Assembly: GCA_016214695.1 (NCBI GenBank)
Contig: JACRNY010000002.1
Span: forward strand, 167,108-231,107
Origin: Nitrosomonadales bacterium
GTDB taxonomy: Bacteria; Pseudomonadota; Gammaproteobacteria; Burkholderiales; Gallionellaceae
Direction: 5' to 3'
Length of the DNA: 64,000 nucleotides
Part shown: in pieces, positions 53,890 to 63,840 of the stretch
Position numbering within the stretch: the stretch's first letter is position 1
Layout: every line of letters starts with the position of its first letter
Made by a program: the position numbers and the translations under genes
The notes under the pieces: generated by a model
What the model was told of the DNA's origin: nothing
What the model saw: only the letters and a program-made list of their open reading frames with translations
The model's database searches: none

Positions 53890-54324
53890 ATTTCTACTCG
53901 TTTTATCTGTGATGCTCGCAAGGCGGAAATCTTTTTCACCAACTCCATGATCGAGGGACGTATGGCTTGGTAAGCCTCCTCCCGGATAAATCCCAAATCA
54001 AGGGAAAGCTGGCATTGCGCATCCAGTTCAAGTAATGAACCAAACGCCACTTGAGAGAAATGCGCCTGATCCCGCGCGCTCGTTCTCCCGCAACCTTCTG
54101 CCAGATTGGACATTACCGACACGCCCGCTCTGCGCATTTGATCCACCAGTCCGAACTTTTCTTCCTTTGGGTAGTTCGATGTCAATTCATACACTCGCCT
54201 GGCCAATAACTTCGCAAGCTGCCATACCTCCAGCTTTTCATGGGGGAAGGCAGTTGATGGTCGATCGTTTATGGATGAATCCATAGCTTGTCGTCCTTCA
54301 ACAATCACCAATAAACCATCATCA
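53858..54324. mobile_element. Candidate 467-bp heptamer-flanked four-helix-bundle element
   Basis: Left array of four heptamers (53858-53885: GTTGATG, GTTGAAG, GTTGATG, GTTGATG), the gene at 53886-54284, an inner array (54253-54280) and an outer inverted array (54297-54324: TTCAACA, ATCACCA, ATAAACC, ATCATCA). Outer arrays face each other like terminal inverted repeats. It sits between rfbF and rfbG, breaking an otherwise tight operon while supplying rfbG with its start codon. Length is nearly equal to the unrelated-sequence unit at 62493-62962. No transposase is encoded; mobility is inferred. Confidence 0.55.
53886..54284 (-). CDS. Four-helix-bundle protein (S23/IVS-like)
   Basis: A 132-residue helical protein. 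After a repeat-encoded start (MDSSINDRPSTA) comes the family pattern: FPHEKLEVWQLAKLLARRVYELT, FGLVDQMRRAGVSVMSNLAEGCGR, HFSQVAFGSLLELDAQCQL and a C-terminal helix. Such proteins were first seen in 23S rRNA intervening sequences and resemble the bAvd protein of diversity-generating retroelements; their function is not known. AAGGA lies 9 nt before ATG 54284. Ends in ATGA overlap with rfbG. A second copy of the family is at 62557. Confidence 0.85.
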   Translation of the reverse strand: MDSSINDRPSTAFPHEKLEVWQLAKLLARRVYELTSNYPKEEKFGLVDQMRRAGVSVMSNLAEGCGRTSARDQAHFSQVAFGSLLELDAQCQLSLDLGFIREEAYQAIRPSIMELVKKISALRASQIKRVEI

Positions 54325-54325
54325 G

Positions 54326-55099
54326 CTACTTCCAGATTTTCCACGGCGCCTTGCCGGTCTGCCACAATTCTTCCAGAAGCATCTTGTCGCGCAGCGTATC
54401 CATCGGCTGCCAGAATCCGTTATGGTGATACGCCGCCAGATTCCCTTCCTCAGCCAGTCTTTCGAGCGGTTCGCGCTCCCACATGATCTTGTCGCCCGCG
54501 ACATAGTCGATGACTTCCGGCGACAACACGAAGAAGCCGCCGTTGATCATGGCGCCGTCGCCCTTGGGTTTCTCCTTGAAGCTGTTGACCTTGTCGCCCT
54601 TCATATCCAGCGCACCGAAACGTCCGGGCGGCACGGTTGCCGTCAATGTGGCCTTGACCTTCTGCGCCTTGTGGAAGGCGATCAGTTCGGTGATGTTGAC
54701 GTCGCCGACACCGTCGCCATAGGTGAAGCAGAACGCCTCTTCATCCTTGACGTAATCTGCCACCCGCTTCAGACGGCCGCCGGTCATGGTGTCGTCGCCG
54801 GTATCCACCAGAGTCACCTTCCACGGTTCGGCATAGCGCTGGTGCACTTCCATCCTGTTGTGTTCCATGTCGAAGGTCACGTCCGACATGTGCAGGAAAT
54901 AGTTGGCGAAATATTCCTTGATGACGTAACCCTTGTATCCGCAGCAGATGACGAAGTCGTTGATGCCGTGCGCAGAGTAGGTTTTCATGATGTGCCAGAG
55001 TATCGGCCTGCCGCCGATCTCGACCATAGGCTTGGGTCGGACCGATGTCTCTTCGCTGATGCGTGTGCCCAAACCGCCTGCAAGAATGACTGCTTTCAT
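54326..55099 (-). CDS. rfbF: Glucose-1-phosphate cytidylyltransferase
   Basis: A 257-residue nucleotidyltransferase: [53 protein letters not shown] (metal-binding Asp) and [13 protein letters not shown]. It makes CDP-glucose from CTP and glucose-1-phosphate, the entry to 3,6-dideoxyhexoses. ATG at 55099 begins the conserved domain. The order rfbF-[element]-rfbG-rfbH-rfbS-rfbE follows the pathway. Confidence 0.95.
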   Translation of the reverse strand: MKAVILAGGLGTRISEETSVRPKPMVEIGGRPILWHIMKTYSAHGINDFVICCGYKGYVIKEYFANYFLHMSDVTFDMEHNRMEVHQRYAEPWKVTLVDTGDDTMTGGRLKRVADYVKDEEAFCFTYGDGVGDVNITELIAFHKAQKVKATLTATVPPGRFGALDMKGDKVNSFKEKPKGDGAMINGGFFVLSPEVIDYVAGDKIMWEREPLERLAEEGNLAAYHHNGFWQPMDTLRDKMLLEELWQTGKAPWKIWK

Positions 55100-55104
55100 T
55101 GGAT

Positions 55105-56058
55105 TCACCTTCTGACAAAATCTTCGTAGGCCAGCGCGATGCCGTTGCGCAAAGCGACCTTCGGTTCCCATCCCATGCTGCGGATCCTTGAAACGTCCAT
55201 CACCTTGCGCTTCGTTCCATCGGGCTTGCTGGTATCGAACGTGAGGCTGCCTGTGAAGCCGACCACCTCGGCGACCAGCTCGGCCAGTTCCTTGATAGTG
55301 AGATCTTCGCCACAGCCGATGTTGACCAGCGGCGGTTTCTCATCGCTGAACAAGCTCCCCAGTTTGGCTTCACTCTGCTCCAGCAGGTAGATGCAGGCAT
55401 CGGCCATGTCTTCGCTGTAGAGGAATTCACGCTTGGGGGTACCCGTGCCCCATACAATCACTTCCTTATCGCCGCGCTGTTTCGCTTCATGCATCTTGCG
55501 CATGAGCGCCGGCATGACGTGCGAGTTATTCAGGTCGTAATTGTCGCCCGGTCCGTACAGATTGGTGGGCATGGCGGCCATGTATCTGGTGCCGTACTGG
55601 CGGTTATACGCGTGGCACATCTCGATGCCGGCGATCTTGGCCAGGGCATAGGGGCGGTTGGTCGGTTCCAGCGGCCCGGTCAGCAGGTACTCTTCCTTGA
55701 TCGGTTGAGGACATTCCCTGGGATAGATGCAGGATGAACCCAGGAAGAGCAGGCGCTCCACTTTGTTCTGCCAGGCGCTGTGGATGACGTTGGACTGGAT
55801 GACCAGGTTGTCGTGGATGAACTCGGCAGGATAGGTGTTGTTGGCATGGATGCCGCCGACTTTCGCCGCCGCGAGGATGACGTAGTCGGGTTTCTCGGCG
55901 GCGAAGAATGCTTGTACGGCTTTCTGGTCGCGAAGTTCGAGCTCGGCATGCGTGCGGGTGATGAGATTGCCGTAACCTCCGGCCTGCAACCGGCGCAGCA
56001 AGGCCGAGCCGACCAGCCCGCGATGCCCTGCCACATAGATCTTCGCGTTCTTGTCCAT
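55105..56058 (-). CDS. fcl: GDP-L-fucose synthase
   Basis: A 317-residue SDR epimerase-reductase: [64 protein letters not shown] (Tyr/Lys) and [13 protein letters not shown]. It converts GDP-4-keto-6-deoxymannose, made by Gmd encoded just upstream, to GDP-L-fucose. The pair gmd-fcl is separated by 2 nt. Confidence 0.96.
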   Translation of the reverse strand: MDKNAKIYVAGHRGLVGSALLRRLQAGGYGNLITRTHAELELRDQKAVQAFFAAEKPDYVILAAAKVGGIHANNTYPAEFIHDNLVIQSNVIHSAWQNKVERLLFLGSSCIYPRECPQPIKEEYLLTGPLEPTNRPYALAKIAGIEMCHAYNRQYGTRYMAAMPTNLYGPGDNYDLNNSHVMPALMRKMHEAKQRGDKEVIVWGTGTPKREFLYSEDMADACIYLLEQSEAKLGSLFSDEKPPLVNIGCGEDLTIKELAELVAEVVGFTGSLTFDTSKPDGTKRKVMDVSRIRSMGWEPKVALRNGIALAYEDFVRR

Positions 56059-56060
56059 AC

Positions 56061-57155
56061 CTACTCGTTGTGGTTGAGTACGGGGTAGCCGTGTTTTTTC
56101 ACCAGCTCGTCGCGCTCGGCACTCTTGAGGTCTTCGCGCACCATCTCGCTGACCAGTTCAGCGAAGGTGATCTTCGGTGTCCAGCCCAGTTTGTTCTTGG
56201 CCTTGCTCGCATCGCCCAGCAGGGTCTCGACTTCGGTGGGGCGGAAATAGCGCGGGTCGACCGCGACGATGCACTTGCCGGATGCGGCATAGCCCTTCTC
56301 GTCCACGCCCTCGCCCTTCCAGGTGATGCTCATGCCCAATTCCTTGGCCGCCGCATTAACGAAGTCGCGCACGCTGTATTGCACGCCGGTGGCGATGACG
56401 AAATCCTCCGGCTTGTCCTGTTGCAGCATCAGCCACTGCATCTCGACATAGTCCTTGGCATGGCCCCAGTCGCGCAGCGAATTCATGTTGCCCAGATACA
56501 GGCAGTCCTGCAGGCCGAGCTTGATGCGCGCCAAGGCGCGGGTGATCTTGCGCGTGACGAAGGTCTCGCCGCGGATCGGACTCTCGTGGTTGAACAGGAT
56601 GCCGTTGCAGGCATAGATGCCGTAGGCCTCGCGGTAGTTGACCGTGATCCAGTAGGCGTACAGTTTGGCCACCGCATACGGGCTGCGCGGATAGAACGGT
56701 GTCGTCTCCTTCTGCGGGATCTCCTGCACCAGTCCGAATAGTTCCGAAGTGGAAGCCTGGTAGAAGCGGGTCTTCTTGGTCAGGCCGAGCATGCGGATCG
56801 CTTCGAGGATGCGCAGCGAACCCAGAGCATCGGAGTTGGCTGTGTATTCCGGCTCCTCGAACGACACGGCAACGTGGCTCTGTGCCGCGAGGTTGTAGAT
56901 CTCGTCCGGCTGTACCTTCTGGATGATGTTCGTCAGGCTGGATGAGTCTGTCATGTCGCCATGATGCAAAAAGAACGAAACGCCCTTCTCATGCACATCG
57001 CGGTAAAGATGGTCGATACGCGCGGTGTTGAACAGCGAGCTGCGGCGTTTGATGCCATGCACCTCGTATCCTTTGTTCAGCAGCAACTCGGCCAGATAGG
57101 CGCCATCTTGTCCTGTCACGCCCGTGATCAATGCGACTTTCTTTGCTTTGCTCAT
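56061..57155 (-). CDS. gmd: GDP-mannose 4,6-dehydratase
   Basis: A 364-residue extended [83 protein letters not shown] (Tyr/Lys), [16 protein letters not shown] and [19 protein letters not shown] textbook Gmd. GDP-mannose would come from ManC encoded upstream. A diverged second Gmd-like gene lies at 21355. Confidence 0.97.
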   Translation of the reverse strand: MSKAKKVALITGVTGQDGAYLAELLLNKGYEVHGIKRRSSLFNTARIDHLYRDVHEKGVSFFLHHGDMTDSSSLTNIIQKVQPDEIYNLAAQSHVAVSFEEPEYTANSDALGSLRILEAIRMLGLTKKTRFYQASTSELFGLVQEIPQKETTPFYPRSPYAVAKLYAYWITVNYREAYGIYACNGILFNHESPIRGETFVTRKITRALARIKLGLQDCLYLGNMNSLRDWGHAKDYVEMQWLMLQQDKPEDFVIATGVQYSVRDFVNAAAKELGMSITWKGEGVDEKGYAASGKCIVAVDPRYFRPTEVETLLGDASKAKNKLGWTPKITFAELVSEMVREDLKSAERDELVKKHGYPVLNHNE

Positions 57156-57178
57156 TGCAATCTTCCTTCCTCGAATGG

Positions 57179-58582
57179 TTATCTGCCGTAATTGTCTTCG
57201 TAGCGCCTGATGTCATCTTCACCCAGATAGTCCCCGACCTGGATCTCGACGATATGCAAGGGCTCATCACCCCGGTTCTCAAGCCGGTGTTTCGCGCCTA
57301 TCGGGATGTATGTGCTCTGGTTCTTGTGCACGGTGATGACCTCATCGCCATTGGTGACGGTGGCCGTACCGGACACCACCACCCAGTGTTCCGAACGGTG
57401 CGCATGGCTTTGCAGGCTCAGGCGCGCGCCCGGTGCGACTTCGATGCGTTTGAGTTTGAAGCCTTCGGGATCCTCCTCCAGCACGGTGTAGCTGCCCCAG
57501 GGGCGGTTCACCCTGACGTGATAGATATGCTCCGTCGCCCCGCGCTGTTGCAGCTCATCCACCACCTCGCGCACGCGCTGGGTCTGGTCGTTCTTCGAGA
57601 TCAGCACCGCATCGGCGGTCTCGATCACGCAGATATCTTCCACGCCGATCGCCGCGACCAGCCGTTTCTCGGCACGGATCAGACTGTCCTTGCAACCGAG
57701 CGCGATCACGTTGCCCTGCAGCGCGTTGCCATCGCCGTCTTTCGGTGAGATCTCATGCACCGCTTGCCAGCTGCCGACGTCGTTCCAGCCTATGTCGCAG
57801 GGGATGAGCGAGACGCGATCGGACCTTTCCAGTACGCCGTAGTCGATGGAGATGGACGGCATGGAGGCAAAATGCTTCTCCACCGCTTGCTGGAATGCGC
57901 CGCCACTTCGGCTTTCTGCCAGAATGGCCTGCACGATCTGGTCTACTGCCGGCAAGTATCGCTTTATCTCGGCGAGGATCACCGAAGCGCGCCACACGAA
58001 CATGCCGGAGTTCCAGAAATAATCACCTTCCCTGAGGAACGTCTCGGCAGTCGCCAGATCGGGTTTTTCGGTGAAGCGATCCACTTCGTAGACCTGTGCA
58101 TCTTCACCTGGATGCGCCTTGATATAACCGAAACCGGTGTCGGGACGGGTCGGCTGGATGCCGAAAGTGACCAGTTTGCCGTTCTGCGCCGCTCGAATGG
58201 CGATATCCAGATGCTCGCGGAAGCGCCCCTCGTCCTTGATGATATGGTCTGCGGGCAACACCACCATCACCGGGTCATCACCCTCCAGCATCAGGCAGGC
58301 TGCAGCCAATGCGATCGCGGGTGCCGTGTTACGGCCGACCGGTTCGTACAGCGCGCGATAGGGCAGCAGTGCGTGGTATGCCTCGCCCTTTGCGTGCGCC
58401 TCCTGAGTGACGATCAGCACGTTCTTCTCGGCTATCGTCGGGGCCAGCCGGTTGATCGTGGTCTGCAACAAGGTCGCCTTGCCATCCAGCGCAAGGAATT
58501 GCTTGGGCAGATGCTGGCGCGACAATGGCCACAGCCGGCTGCCGCTGCCACCGGCCAGGATGACGGCATGTACTTTATTCAT
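57179..58582 (-). CDS. manC: Mannose-1-phosphate guanylyltransferase/mannose-6-phosphate isomerase
   Basis: A 467-residue bifunctional type II PMI-GMP. N-terminal guanylyltransferase: [43 protein letters not shown]-terminal cupin isomerase: [42 protein letters not shown]. It supplies GDP-mannose for gmd. ATG at 58582 has GGAG at 7 nt; an ATG 6 nt upstream is too close to it. The start overlaps the regulator gene by 8 nt. Confidence 0.95.
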   Translation of the reverse strand: MNKVHAVILAGGSGSRLWPLSRQHLPKQFLALDGKATLLQTTINRLAPTIAEKNVLIVTQEAHAKGEAYHALLPYRALYEPVGRNTAPAIALAAACLMLEGDDPVMVVLPADHIIKDEGRFREHLDIAIRAAQNGKLVTFGIQPTRPDTGFGYIKAHPGEDAQVYEVDRFTEKPDLATAETFLREGDYFWNSGMFVWRASVILAEIKRYLPAVDQIVQAILAESRSGGAFQQAVEKHFASMPSISIDYGVLERSDRVSLIPCDIGWNDVGSWQAVHEISPKDGDGNALQGNVIALGCKDSLIRAEKRLVAAIGVEDICVIETADAVLISKNDQTQRVREVVDELQQRGATEHIYHVRVNRPWGSYTVLEEDPEGFKLKRIEVAPGARLSLQSHAHRSEHWVVVSGTATVTNGDEVITVHKNQSTYIPIGAKHRLENRGDEPLHIVEIQVGDYLGEDDIRRYEDNYGR

Positions 58583-58922
58583 GTGCATTCTCCAGCAAAC
58601 CCTTTTGCTCCGCTTCGCGCTTCAACTCTTCGATCTCGGTACGCAAGCGTTCATATTCCTGCATCTTGTACTTCAAAAAATGTACGGTGATGCGCGCCTT
58701 TTCCTCCACGCCGCGCGGCGTGAGCAGATAGGCATACGCCAGCTTGTTGTCGCTGTTGCGGAAGTTGTTGATCTTCAGGCTGCCTTTTTCGACCAGCGCA
58801 TTGAGGCAGTAGTTGACCTTGCCAAGACTGATGCCCAGCCGTTTCGCCAAATCCCTTTGCGAAAGGCCGGGGTTCTCTTCCAGGGTCTTGAGCAGACCGT
58901 AATGGGTTGTTTCGTCTAGCAT
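58575..58922 (-). CDS. MarR-type EPS-associated transcriptional regulator
   Basis: A 115-residue winged-helix protein followed by a coiled coil. [52 protein letters not shown] is the conserved core (in part) of the EPS-associated MarR-like family, and [18 protein letters not shown] is the coiled coil. These proteins stand first in exopolysaccharide operons and probably regulate them. ATG at 58922 starts the conserved [11 protein letters not shown]; an ATG 33 nt upstream would add 11 residues. Divergent from waaC. Confidence 0.85.
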   Translation of the reverse strand: MLDETTHYGLLKTLEENPGLSQRDLAKRLGISLGKVNYCLNALVEKGSLKINNFRNSDNKLAYAYLLTPRGVEEKARITVHFLKYKMQEYERLRTEIEELKREAEQKGLLENAHE

Positions 58923-59040
58923 TGATGGTGTGTTCAGTGAATGAACGGTGAGCATTACAACAGTTGTGGGCCGGAGGTGTCAAGCGTAAAAACCGCTCGT
59001 GTATCATGGCAGCCTTGGCCTCAGTCCTTTAAGTCATCCC

Positions 59041-60012
59041 ATGCAAAACGCGCCACACATCGTCCTGATCAAAACCTCTTCGCTGGGCGATGTGCTGCAC
59101 AATCTTCCTGTCGTGACCGATATCCGCGCCCATTTCCCGAATGCCCGCATCGACTGGGTGGTCGAGGAGAGTTTTGCCGCCTTGCCGGCGCTGCATCCCG
59201 CGGTCGGACAGGTCATCCCGGTTGCGGTGCGGCGCTGGCGCAAGTCCTGGTGGGCTTCGCGCGGAGAGATGGCGTCGGTTTGCCGAAGACTGCGTGACAA
59301 CCGTTACGACCTCGCACTGGACACCCAAGGCCTGCTTAAAAGTGCCTTCTTCACACGCTGCACGCACACGGTGCGATGCGGCTACGCATGGGACAGCGCG
59401 CGCGAGCCGCTGGCGAGCTGGTTCTATGACCGCACCTATTCCGTGGCCAGGGAACAGCATGCCGTCGAGCGCAACCGCCAGCTCGCCGCCGCCGCCCTCG
59501 GCTATGCCGCCACAGGCGCACCGGATTACGACATCCGCACACCGGATGTGGCGCTGCCCTGGTTGCCGGCCCAGCCCTACGCCGCACTGCTGCATGCCAC
59601 CAGCCGCGACGACAAGCTGTGGGATGAACAGAACTGGATCGCCTTGGCCAAGCAATTGCATCAGGCCGGAATGCGTGCGGTGCTGCCGTGGGGCAGCGAG
59701 AAAGAGAAAGTGCGTGCCGAATGTCTGGCCGCCGCGATCCCCGATGCGGTCTGCGCTCCGCGCCTGAACCTCAATGAAGCCGCTGCTTTGCTCGGCAGGG
59801 CCCGCGCCGTCATTGGCGTGGATACCGGCTTGAGCCATCTCGCCGCCGCGCTCGACGTGCCTACCGTCGGCATCTACACCGCCACCGAGCCCGGCCTGAC
59901 CGGGCTGCATGCGGGGGCACGCGCAGTCAACCTAGGGGGCAAAAACGCGCCGCCCACGGTGGATGCCGTCATTGTGAAGCTCACGGAGCTGGGTGTTTAT
60001 GGAAATATGTAA
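59041..60012 (+). CDS. waaC: LPS heptosyltransferase I
   Basis: A 323-residue GT9 enzyme: HIVLIKTSSLGDVLHNLPVVTDI, WVVEESFAALPALHP, LLHATSRDDKLWDE, and AVIGVDTGLSHLAAALDVPTVGIYT. It adds the first L,D-heptose to Kdo of the LPS inner core using ADP-heptose. The residue set and pairing with waaA support WaaC over WaaF. ATG at 59041 begins the conserved domain. Confidence 0.93.
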   Translation: MQNAPHIVLIKTSSLGDVLHNLPVVTDIRAHFPNARIDWVVEESFAALPALHPAVGQVIPVAVRRWRKSWWASRGEMASVCRRLRDNRYDLALDTQGLLKSAFFTRCTHTVRCGYAWDSAREPLASWFYDRTYSVAREQHAVERNRQLAAAALGYAATGAPDYDIRTPDVALPWLPAQPYAALLHATSRDDKLWDEQNWIALAKQLHQAGMRAVLPWGSEKEKVRAECLAAAIPDAVCAPRLNLNEAAALLGRARAVIGVDTGLSHLAAALDVPTVGIYTATEPGLTGLHAGARAVNLGGKNAPPTVDAVIVKLTELGVYGNM

Positions 60013-60037
60013 AGTAATGTTTACTAAGTTCCCGCAT

Positions 60038-60119
60038 CCCCCTCTGGGAGAGGGCTGGGGTGAGGGTATCCATTCCATCGGTTATTCCCTCACCCTAACC
60101 CTCTCCCAGAGGGAGAGGG
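60038..60119. repeat. MITE-like inverted repeat between waaC and waaA
   Basis: The left arm 60038-60066 (ccccctctgggagagggctg followed by gggtgaggg) faces the right arm 60087-60119, which ends in the 21-bp palindrome CCCTCTCCC-aga-GGGAGAGGG (60099-60119) also found at 10536-10556. The 20-bp centre is unrelated. It could fold into a long hairpin in the waaC-waaA mRNA. Confidence 0.75.
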
Positions 60120-60140
60120 AGTTTATTCGGTGTTCCACCA

Positions 60141-61448
60141 ATGTTTAACCCGCGCCACATTTACACCCTGGGGCTGTGGCTGTTGTTGCCCTATGTCTTC
60201 TTCCACCTGCTGTGGCGCGCGCGCAAGCAGCCGGAATATCTGCAGCACATCGGTGAACGCTTCGGCCGTTACTCCGCACGCACCGACAAGCCGGTCATCT
60301 GGTTGCACACCGTCTCTGTCGGCGAGACGCGTGCAGTCGCCACACTGGTGCAGAACTTGCGCGAACGCTATCCCGATCACCAGATCCTGCTCACCCACAC
60401 CACGCCGACCGGCCGGGCCGCCAGCGAACAGCTCTATGGCGCGGATGTGCTGCGTGTATACCTTCCCTATGACTACCCCTTCGCGGTGAAGCGGTTCCTG
60501 CGCCATTTCCGCCCGCGCATCGGCGTGCTGATGGAGACCGAGATCTGGTTCAATCTGATCCATGCCTGCCGGACAGATGCGCTGCCCTTGTTATTGCTCA
60601 ATGCCCGGCTTTCCGAGCGTTCCGCTCGCCGCTACGCGCGCTTTCCGAAGCTCTCGCGAGCCGGTCTGCACGAGCTGCATCTCGTCGCCGCACAAACCGA
60701 GGACGATGCTATGCGCTTCGCCAGTCTGGGCAACCTGGCCGTGCCGGTGATGGGCAACCTCAAGTTCGACATCGTCCCTCCTGCAGCCATGCTTGAACTG
60801 GGGACAGATTTGCGCCGGCGTTTCGGCAGCGAGCGTCCCGTCTTTCTGGCCGCCAGCACACGCGAAGGTGAAGAGGCACTTCTGCTCGATGCCCTGTCGC
60901 ACGCCAATGTCGAGCATCTGCTCACAGTGATCGTGCCGCGCCATCCGCAGCGTTTCGATGAGGTCGCCGCGCTCATCGAACAACATGGCCTGCGTATGCA
61001 GCGGCGCAGCGGATCCGGATCCATTGCTCCCGAAACGCAGGTACTGCTGGGCGACAGCATGGGCGAGATGTTCGCCTATTACGCGGCATGCGATATCGCC
61101 TACATTGGCGGCAGCCTGTTGCCGTTCGGCGGACAGAACCTGATCGAGGCCTGCGCGGTCGGCAAGCCCGTGCTTCTGGGGCCGCACACCTACAACTTCA
61201 CCCAGGCAGCGGAGCTTGCGGTCGATTGTGGCGCCGCGGTGCGTGTCAGCCACGCTGACGACCTGGTGCACCAGCTCAACATTCTGCTGCATGATGTAGA
61301 CCGCCTGAAACAGATGGGCGAGAATGGCGAACGCTTCGTCAGCGGCAGCCGCGGTGCCACGAAGTGTGCGATGACGCACATCTCATTAGCAATGAATCAG
61401 GCGCTCTATAACGAATTGATATCCCCTCAGGTAAAATCCACGTCATGA
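60141..61448 (+). CDS. waaA: 3-deoxy-D-manno-octulosonic acid transferase
   Basis: A 435-residue GT30 enzyme with an N-terminal membrane anchor ([19 protein letters not shown]). [74 protein letters not shown] and [32 protein letters not shown] are diagnostic. It attaches Kdo to lipid A. Its end overlaps rfbB by 4 nt. Confidence 0.97.
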   Translation: MFNPRHIYTLGLWLLLPYVFFHLLWRARKQPEYLQHIGERFGRYSARTDKPVIWLHTVSVGETRAVATLVQNLRERYPDHQILLTHTTPTGRAASEQLYGADVLRVYLPYDYPFAVKRFLRHFRPRIGVLMETEIWFNLIHACRTDALPLLLLNARLSERSARRYARFPKLSRAGLHELHLVAAQTEDDAMRFASLGNLAVPVMGNLKFDIVPPAAMLELGTDLRRRFGSERPVFLAASTREGEEALLLDALSHANVEHLLTVIVPRHPQRFDEVAALIEQHGLRMQRRSGSGSIAPETQVLLGDSMGEMFAYYAACDIAYIGGSLLPFGGQNLIEACAVGKPVLLGPHTYNFTQAAELAVDCGAAVRVSHADDLVHQLNILLHDVDRLKQMGENGERFVSGSRGATKCAMTHISLAMNQALYNELISPQVKSTS

Positions 61449-62515
61449 AAAAGATCCTCGTCACCGGCGGCGCCGGTTTCATCGGCTCGGCCGTTGTGCG
61501 CCAGTTCATCAACGATACCGACCACAGCGTGGTCAACGTCGACAAGCTCACCTATGCGGGCAACCTGCAATCGCTGGTTTCGGTCTCGGATGACCCGCGC
61601 TACCGCTTCGAGCAGGTCGATATCTGCGATGCTGCCGAAGTGGCGCGCGTGTTCCGCGAGCACCAGCCCGATGCGGTGATGCACCTTGCCGCCGAATCTC
61701 ACGTCGATCGCTCCATCAGCGGTCCGGCCGATTTCATCACGACCAACATCTTCGGCACCTATACGTTGCTGGAAGCTTCGCGTGCCTACTGGAGCGGGCT
61801 CGATGCGGCGCGCAAGGCCGCCTTCCGCTTCCACCACATCTCGACCGACGAGGTCTACGGCAGCTTGGGCGACAGCGGCTTCTTCACCGAAGAAACCGCC
61901 TACGAGCCGAACTCGCCCTACTCCGCCAGCAAAGCCTCTTCCGACCATCTGGTGCGCGCATGGCACCACACTTACGGCTTGCCGGTCGTCACCACCAACT
62001 GCTCCAACAACTACGGCCCCTATCACTTCCCCGAGAAGCTCATTCCGCTGGTGATCCTGAACGCGGTCAGCGGCAAGCCGCTGCCCATCTACGGCAAAGG
62101 CGACAACATCCGCGACTGGCTCTATGTCGACGACCATGCGCGCGCCCTGCGGCTGGTGCTGGAACGCGGCCAGCTCGGCGAAACCTACAACATCGGCGGC
62201 TGGAACGAGAAGACCAACCTGGAGGTGGTGCAGTCCATCTGCGCCATCCTCGACGAGTTGCATCCGCAGAGTGCTCCGCACAACAAACTCATCACCTACG
62301 TCGCCGACCGTCCCGGCCACGACAAGCGCTATGCCATCGACGCCAACAAGATCGCGCGCGACCTGGGCTGGAAGCCGCAGGAGAACTTCGAGAGCGGACT
62401 GCGCAAGACGGTCGAGTGGTATCTGCAGAACACCGAATGGGTGCGCGGCGTGACCAGCGGCGAATATCAGAATTGGGTACAAAAGCAGTACGGAGTTCCG
62501 AGTGCTGAGTGCTGA
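61445..62515 (+). CDS. rfbB: dTDP-glucose 4,6-dehydratase
   Basis: A 356-residue extended [68 protein letters not shown] (Tyr/Lys), [14 protein letters not shown] and RDWLYVDDH. It supplies dTDP-4-keto-6-deoxyglucose for rhamnose and probably Fuc4NAc. Its last residues (GVPSAEC) and stop codon are made by heptamer repeats GAGTTCC/GAGTGCT, so the native end may be lost. Confidence 0.96.
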   Translation: MKKILVTGGAGFIGSAVVRQFINDTDHSVVNVDKLTYAGNLQSLVSVSDDPRYRFEQVDICDAAEVARVFREHQPDAVMHLAAESHVDRSISGPADFITTNIFGTYTLLEASRAYWSGLDAARKAAFRFHHISTDEVYGSLGDSGFFTEETAYEPNSPYSASKASSDHLVRAWHHTYGLPVVTTNCSNNYGPYHFPEKLIPLVILNAVSGKPLPIYGKGDNIRDWLYVDDHARALRLVLERGQLGETYNIGGWNEKTNLEVVQSICAILDELHPQSAPHNKLITYVADRPGHDKRYAIDANKIARDLGWKPQENFESGLRKTVEWYLQNTEWVRGVTSGEYQNWVQKQYGVPSAEC

Positions 62516-62962
62516 GTTCAAAACCCAGTGCTGGGTCGTGAGTTCGGGAGAAAGGCATGGGAATTTCGAGGTTTGAGGAGTTGATCGCTTGGCAGAAGGC
62601 CCGGGAGCTTGCTGCCGCAATCTATCGGCTCACATCGCAAGGCGCTTTTTCCAAAGATTTTGGGTTGAAGGACCAGATCCAGCGGGCTGCAGTATCGGTG
62701 ATGTCGAATATTGCCGAAGGTTTTGAAAGGGGTGGTTCTGCGGAGTTTCACCAATTTCTGCTGATTGCCAAGGCTTCCTGCGCGGAATTGCGCGCCCAGC
62801 TTTATGTGGCACTCGATGTCGGTTACATTGACCAGGCAGCATTTGAGAAAACGTTTGAACAAGCAGAAGAAGTTGCCCGGTTGGTCGGTGGACTCAGGGC
62901 ATCCCTAAAACGATAAGGCACATCATGACTCAGCACTCAGTACTCAGCACTCAACACTCAAT
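62493..62962. mobile_element. Candidate 470-bp heptamer-flanked four-helix-bundle element
   Basis: Left array GAGTTCC, GAGTGCT, GAGTGCT, GAGTTCA (62493-62520), a small hairpin ACCCAG/CTGGGT (62523-62536), the four-helix gene 62557-62916, then an inverted right array ACTCAGC, ACTCAGT, ACTCAGC, ACTCAAC, ACTCAAT (62928-62962). It separates rfbB from rfbA, which normally adjoin. The repeat sequence differs from the unit at 53858-54324, but unit size, heptamer period, inverted layout and cargo family are the same. No transposase is present. Confidence 0.55.
62557..62916 (+). CDS. Four-helix-bundle protein (S23/IVS-like)
   Basis: A 119-residue helical protein with the family pattern [74 protein letters not shown] and a C-terminal helix ending LRASLKR. 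It is only moderately like the copy at 53886, so the two are not recent duplicates. Function unknown. Preceded by GGGAGAAAGGC; the stop is followed by AAGG, which probably serves as the ribosome-binding site of rfbA. Confidence 0.88.
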   Translation: MGISRFEELIAWQKARELAAAIYRLTSQGAFSKDFGLKDQIQRAAVSVMSNIAEGFERGGSAEFHQFLLIAKASCAELRAQLYVALDVGYIDQAAFEKTFEQAEEVARLVGGLRASLKR

Positions 62963-63836
62963 GAAGGGGATCATCCTCGCCGGCGGATCCGGCACAAGGC
63001 TTTATCCGGTGACGCAGACCATATCCAAGCAACTGCTTCCTGTGTACGACAAGCCGATGATCTACCATCCGCTCACCACGCTGATGCTGGCCGGCATCCA
63101 GGATGTACTGGTCATCTCTACACCACAGGACACCCCGCGTTTCGAGCAACTGCTGGGTGACGGCTCGCAGTGGGGCATGAATTTCTCCTATGCGGTGCAA
63201 CCCTCGCCTGACGGTCTGGCGCAAGCTTTCATCATCGGCGAATCCTTCATCGGCAACGACTCCTGCTCGCTGGTGCTGGGCGACAACATCTTCTACGGTC
63301 ACGCCTTCGACACCCTGCTGACACCCGCTGCCAACAAGAAGAGCGGCGGCACCGTGTTCGCCTACCATGTGCATGACCCGGAGCGTTATGGCGTTGTGGA
63401 TTTCGATGCCAGTGGCCGTGCACTCAGCATCGAGGAGAAACCGCTCAAACCCAAGTCGAACTACGCGGTAACCGGACTTTATTTCTACGACAACGACGTG
63501 GTGCAGATCGCCAAGTCGATCAAGCCCTCGGCGCGCGGCGAACTTGAGATCACCACCGTCAACCAGATCTATCTGGACCGCGGCAAGCTGGATGTCCAGG
63601 TGATGGGGCGCGGCTACGCATGGCTGGATACCGGTACGCACGAGTCTTTGCTGGAAGCATCCATGTTCATCCAGACACTGGAAAAGCGCCAGGGACTCAA
63701 GATCGCGTGTCCTGAGGAGATCGCATTCCGGAAAGGCTATATCTCAGCCGGGCAACTGGAAAAACTGATCGTGCCTCTGGCCAAGAATGGCTATGGGCAA
63801 TACCTGCAGCGCCTGCTGCTGGAACAATCGGTTTAA
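62925..63836 (+). CDS. rfbA: Glucose-1-phosphate thymidylyltransferase
   Basis: The enzyme core starts at Met 62961 ([20 protein letters not shown]) and is 291 residues, the normal RfbA length: [45 protein letters not shown] and [18 protein letters not shown] are intact. Upstream, an in-frame ATG at 62925 has AAGG at 6 nt, whereas 62961 has no ribosome-binding site. Translation therefore probably starts at 62925, adding 12 residues ([12 protein letters not shown]) encoded by the heptamer array. It makes dTDP-glucose for rfbB. Confidence 0.95.
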   Translation: MTQHSVLSTQHSMKGIILAGGSGTRLYPVTQTISKQLLPVYDKPMIYHPLTTLMLAGIQDVLVISTPQDTPRFEQLLGDGSQWGMNFSYAVQPSPDGLAQAFIIGESFIGNDSCSLVLGDNIFYGHAFDTLLTPAANKKSGGTVFAYHVHDPERYGVVDFDASGRALSIEEKPLKPKSNYAVTGLYFYDNDVVQIAKSIKPSARGELEITTVNQIYLDRGKLDVQVMGRGYAWLDTGTHESLLEASMFIQTLEKRQGLKIACPEEIAFRKGYISAGQLEKLIVPLAKNGYGQYLQRLLLEQSV

Positions 63837-63840
63837 GATC

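Noticed and set aside
53886..54284. Intervening sequence of a 23S rRNA gene
   Set aside because: The protein family fits, but no rRNA sequence surrounds it; it lies between sugar genes.
58923..59040. Promoter for waaC (TGTCAA with TATCAT, 18-bp spacer)
   Set aside because: The -35 match is poor and no second feature supports it.
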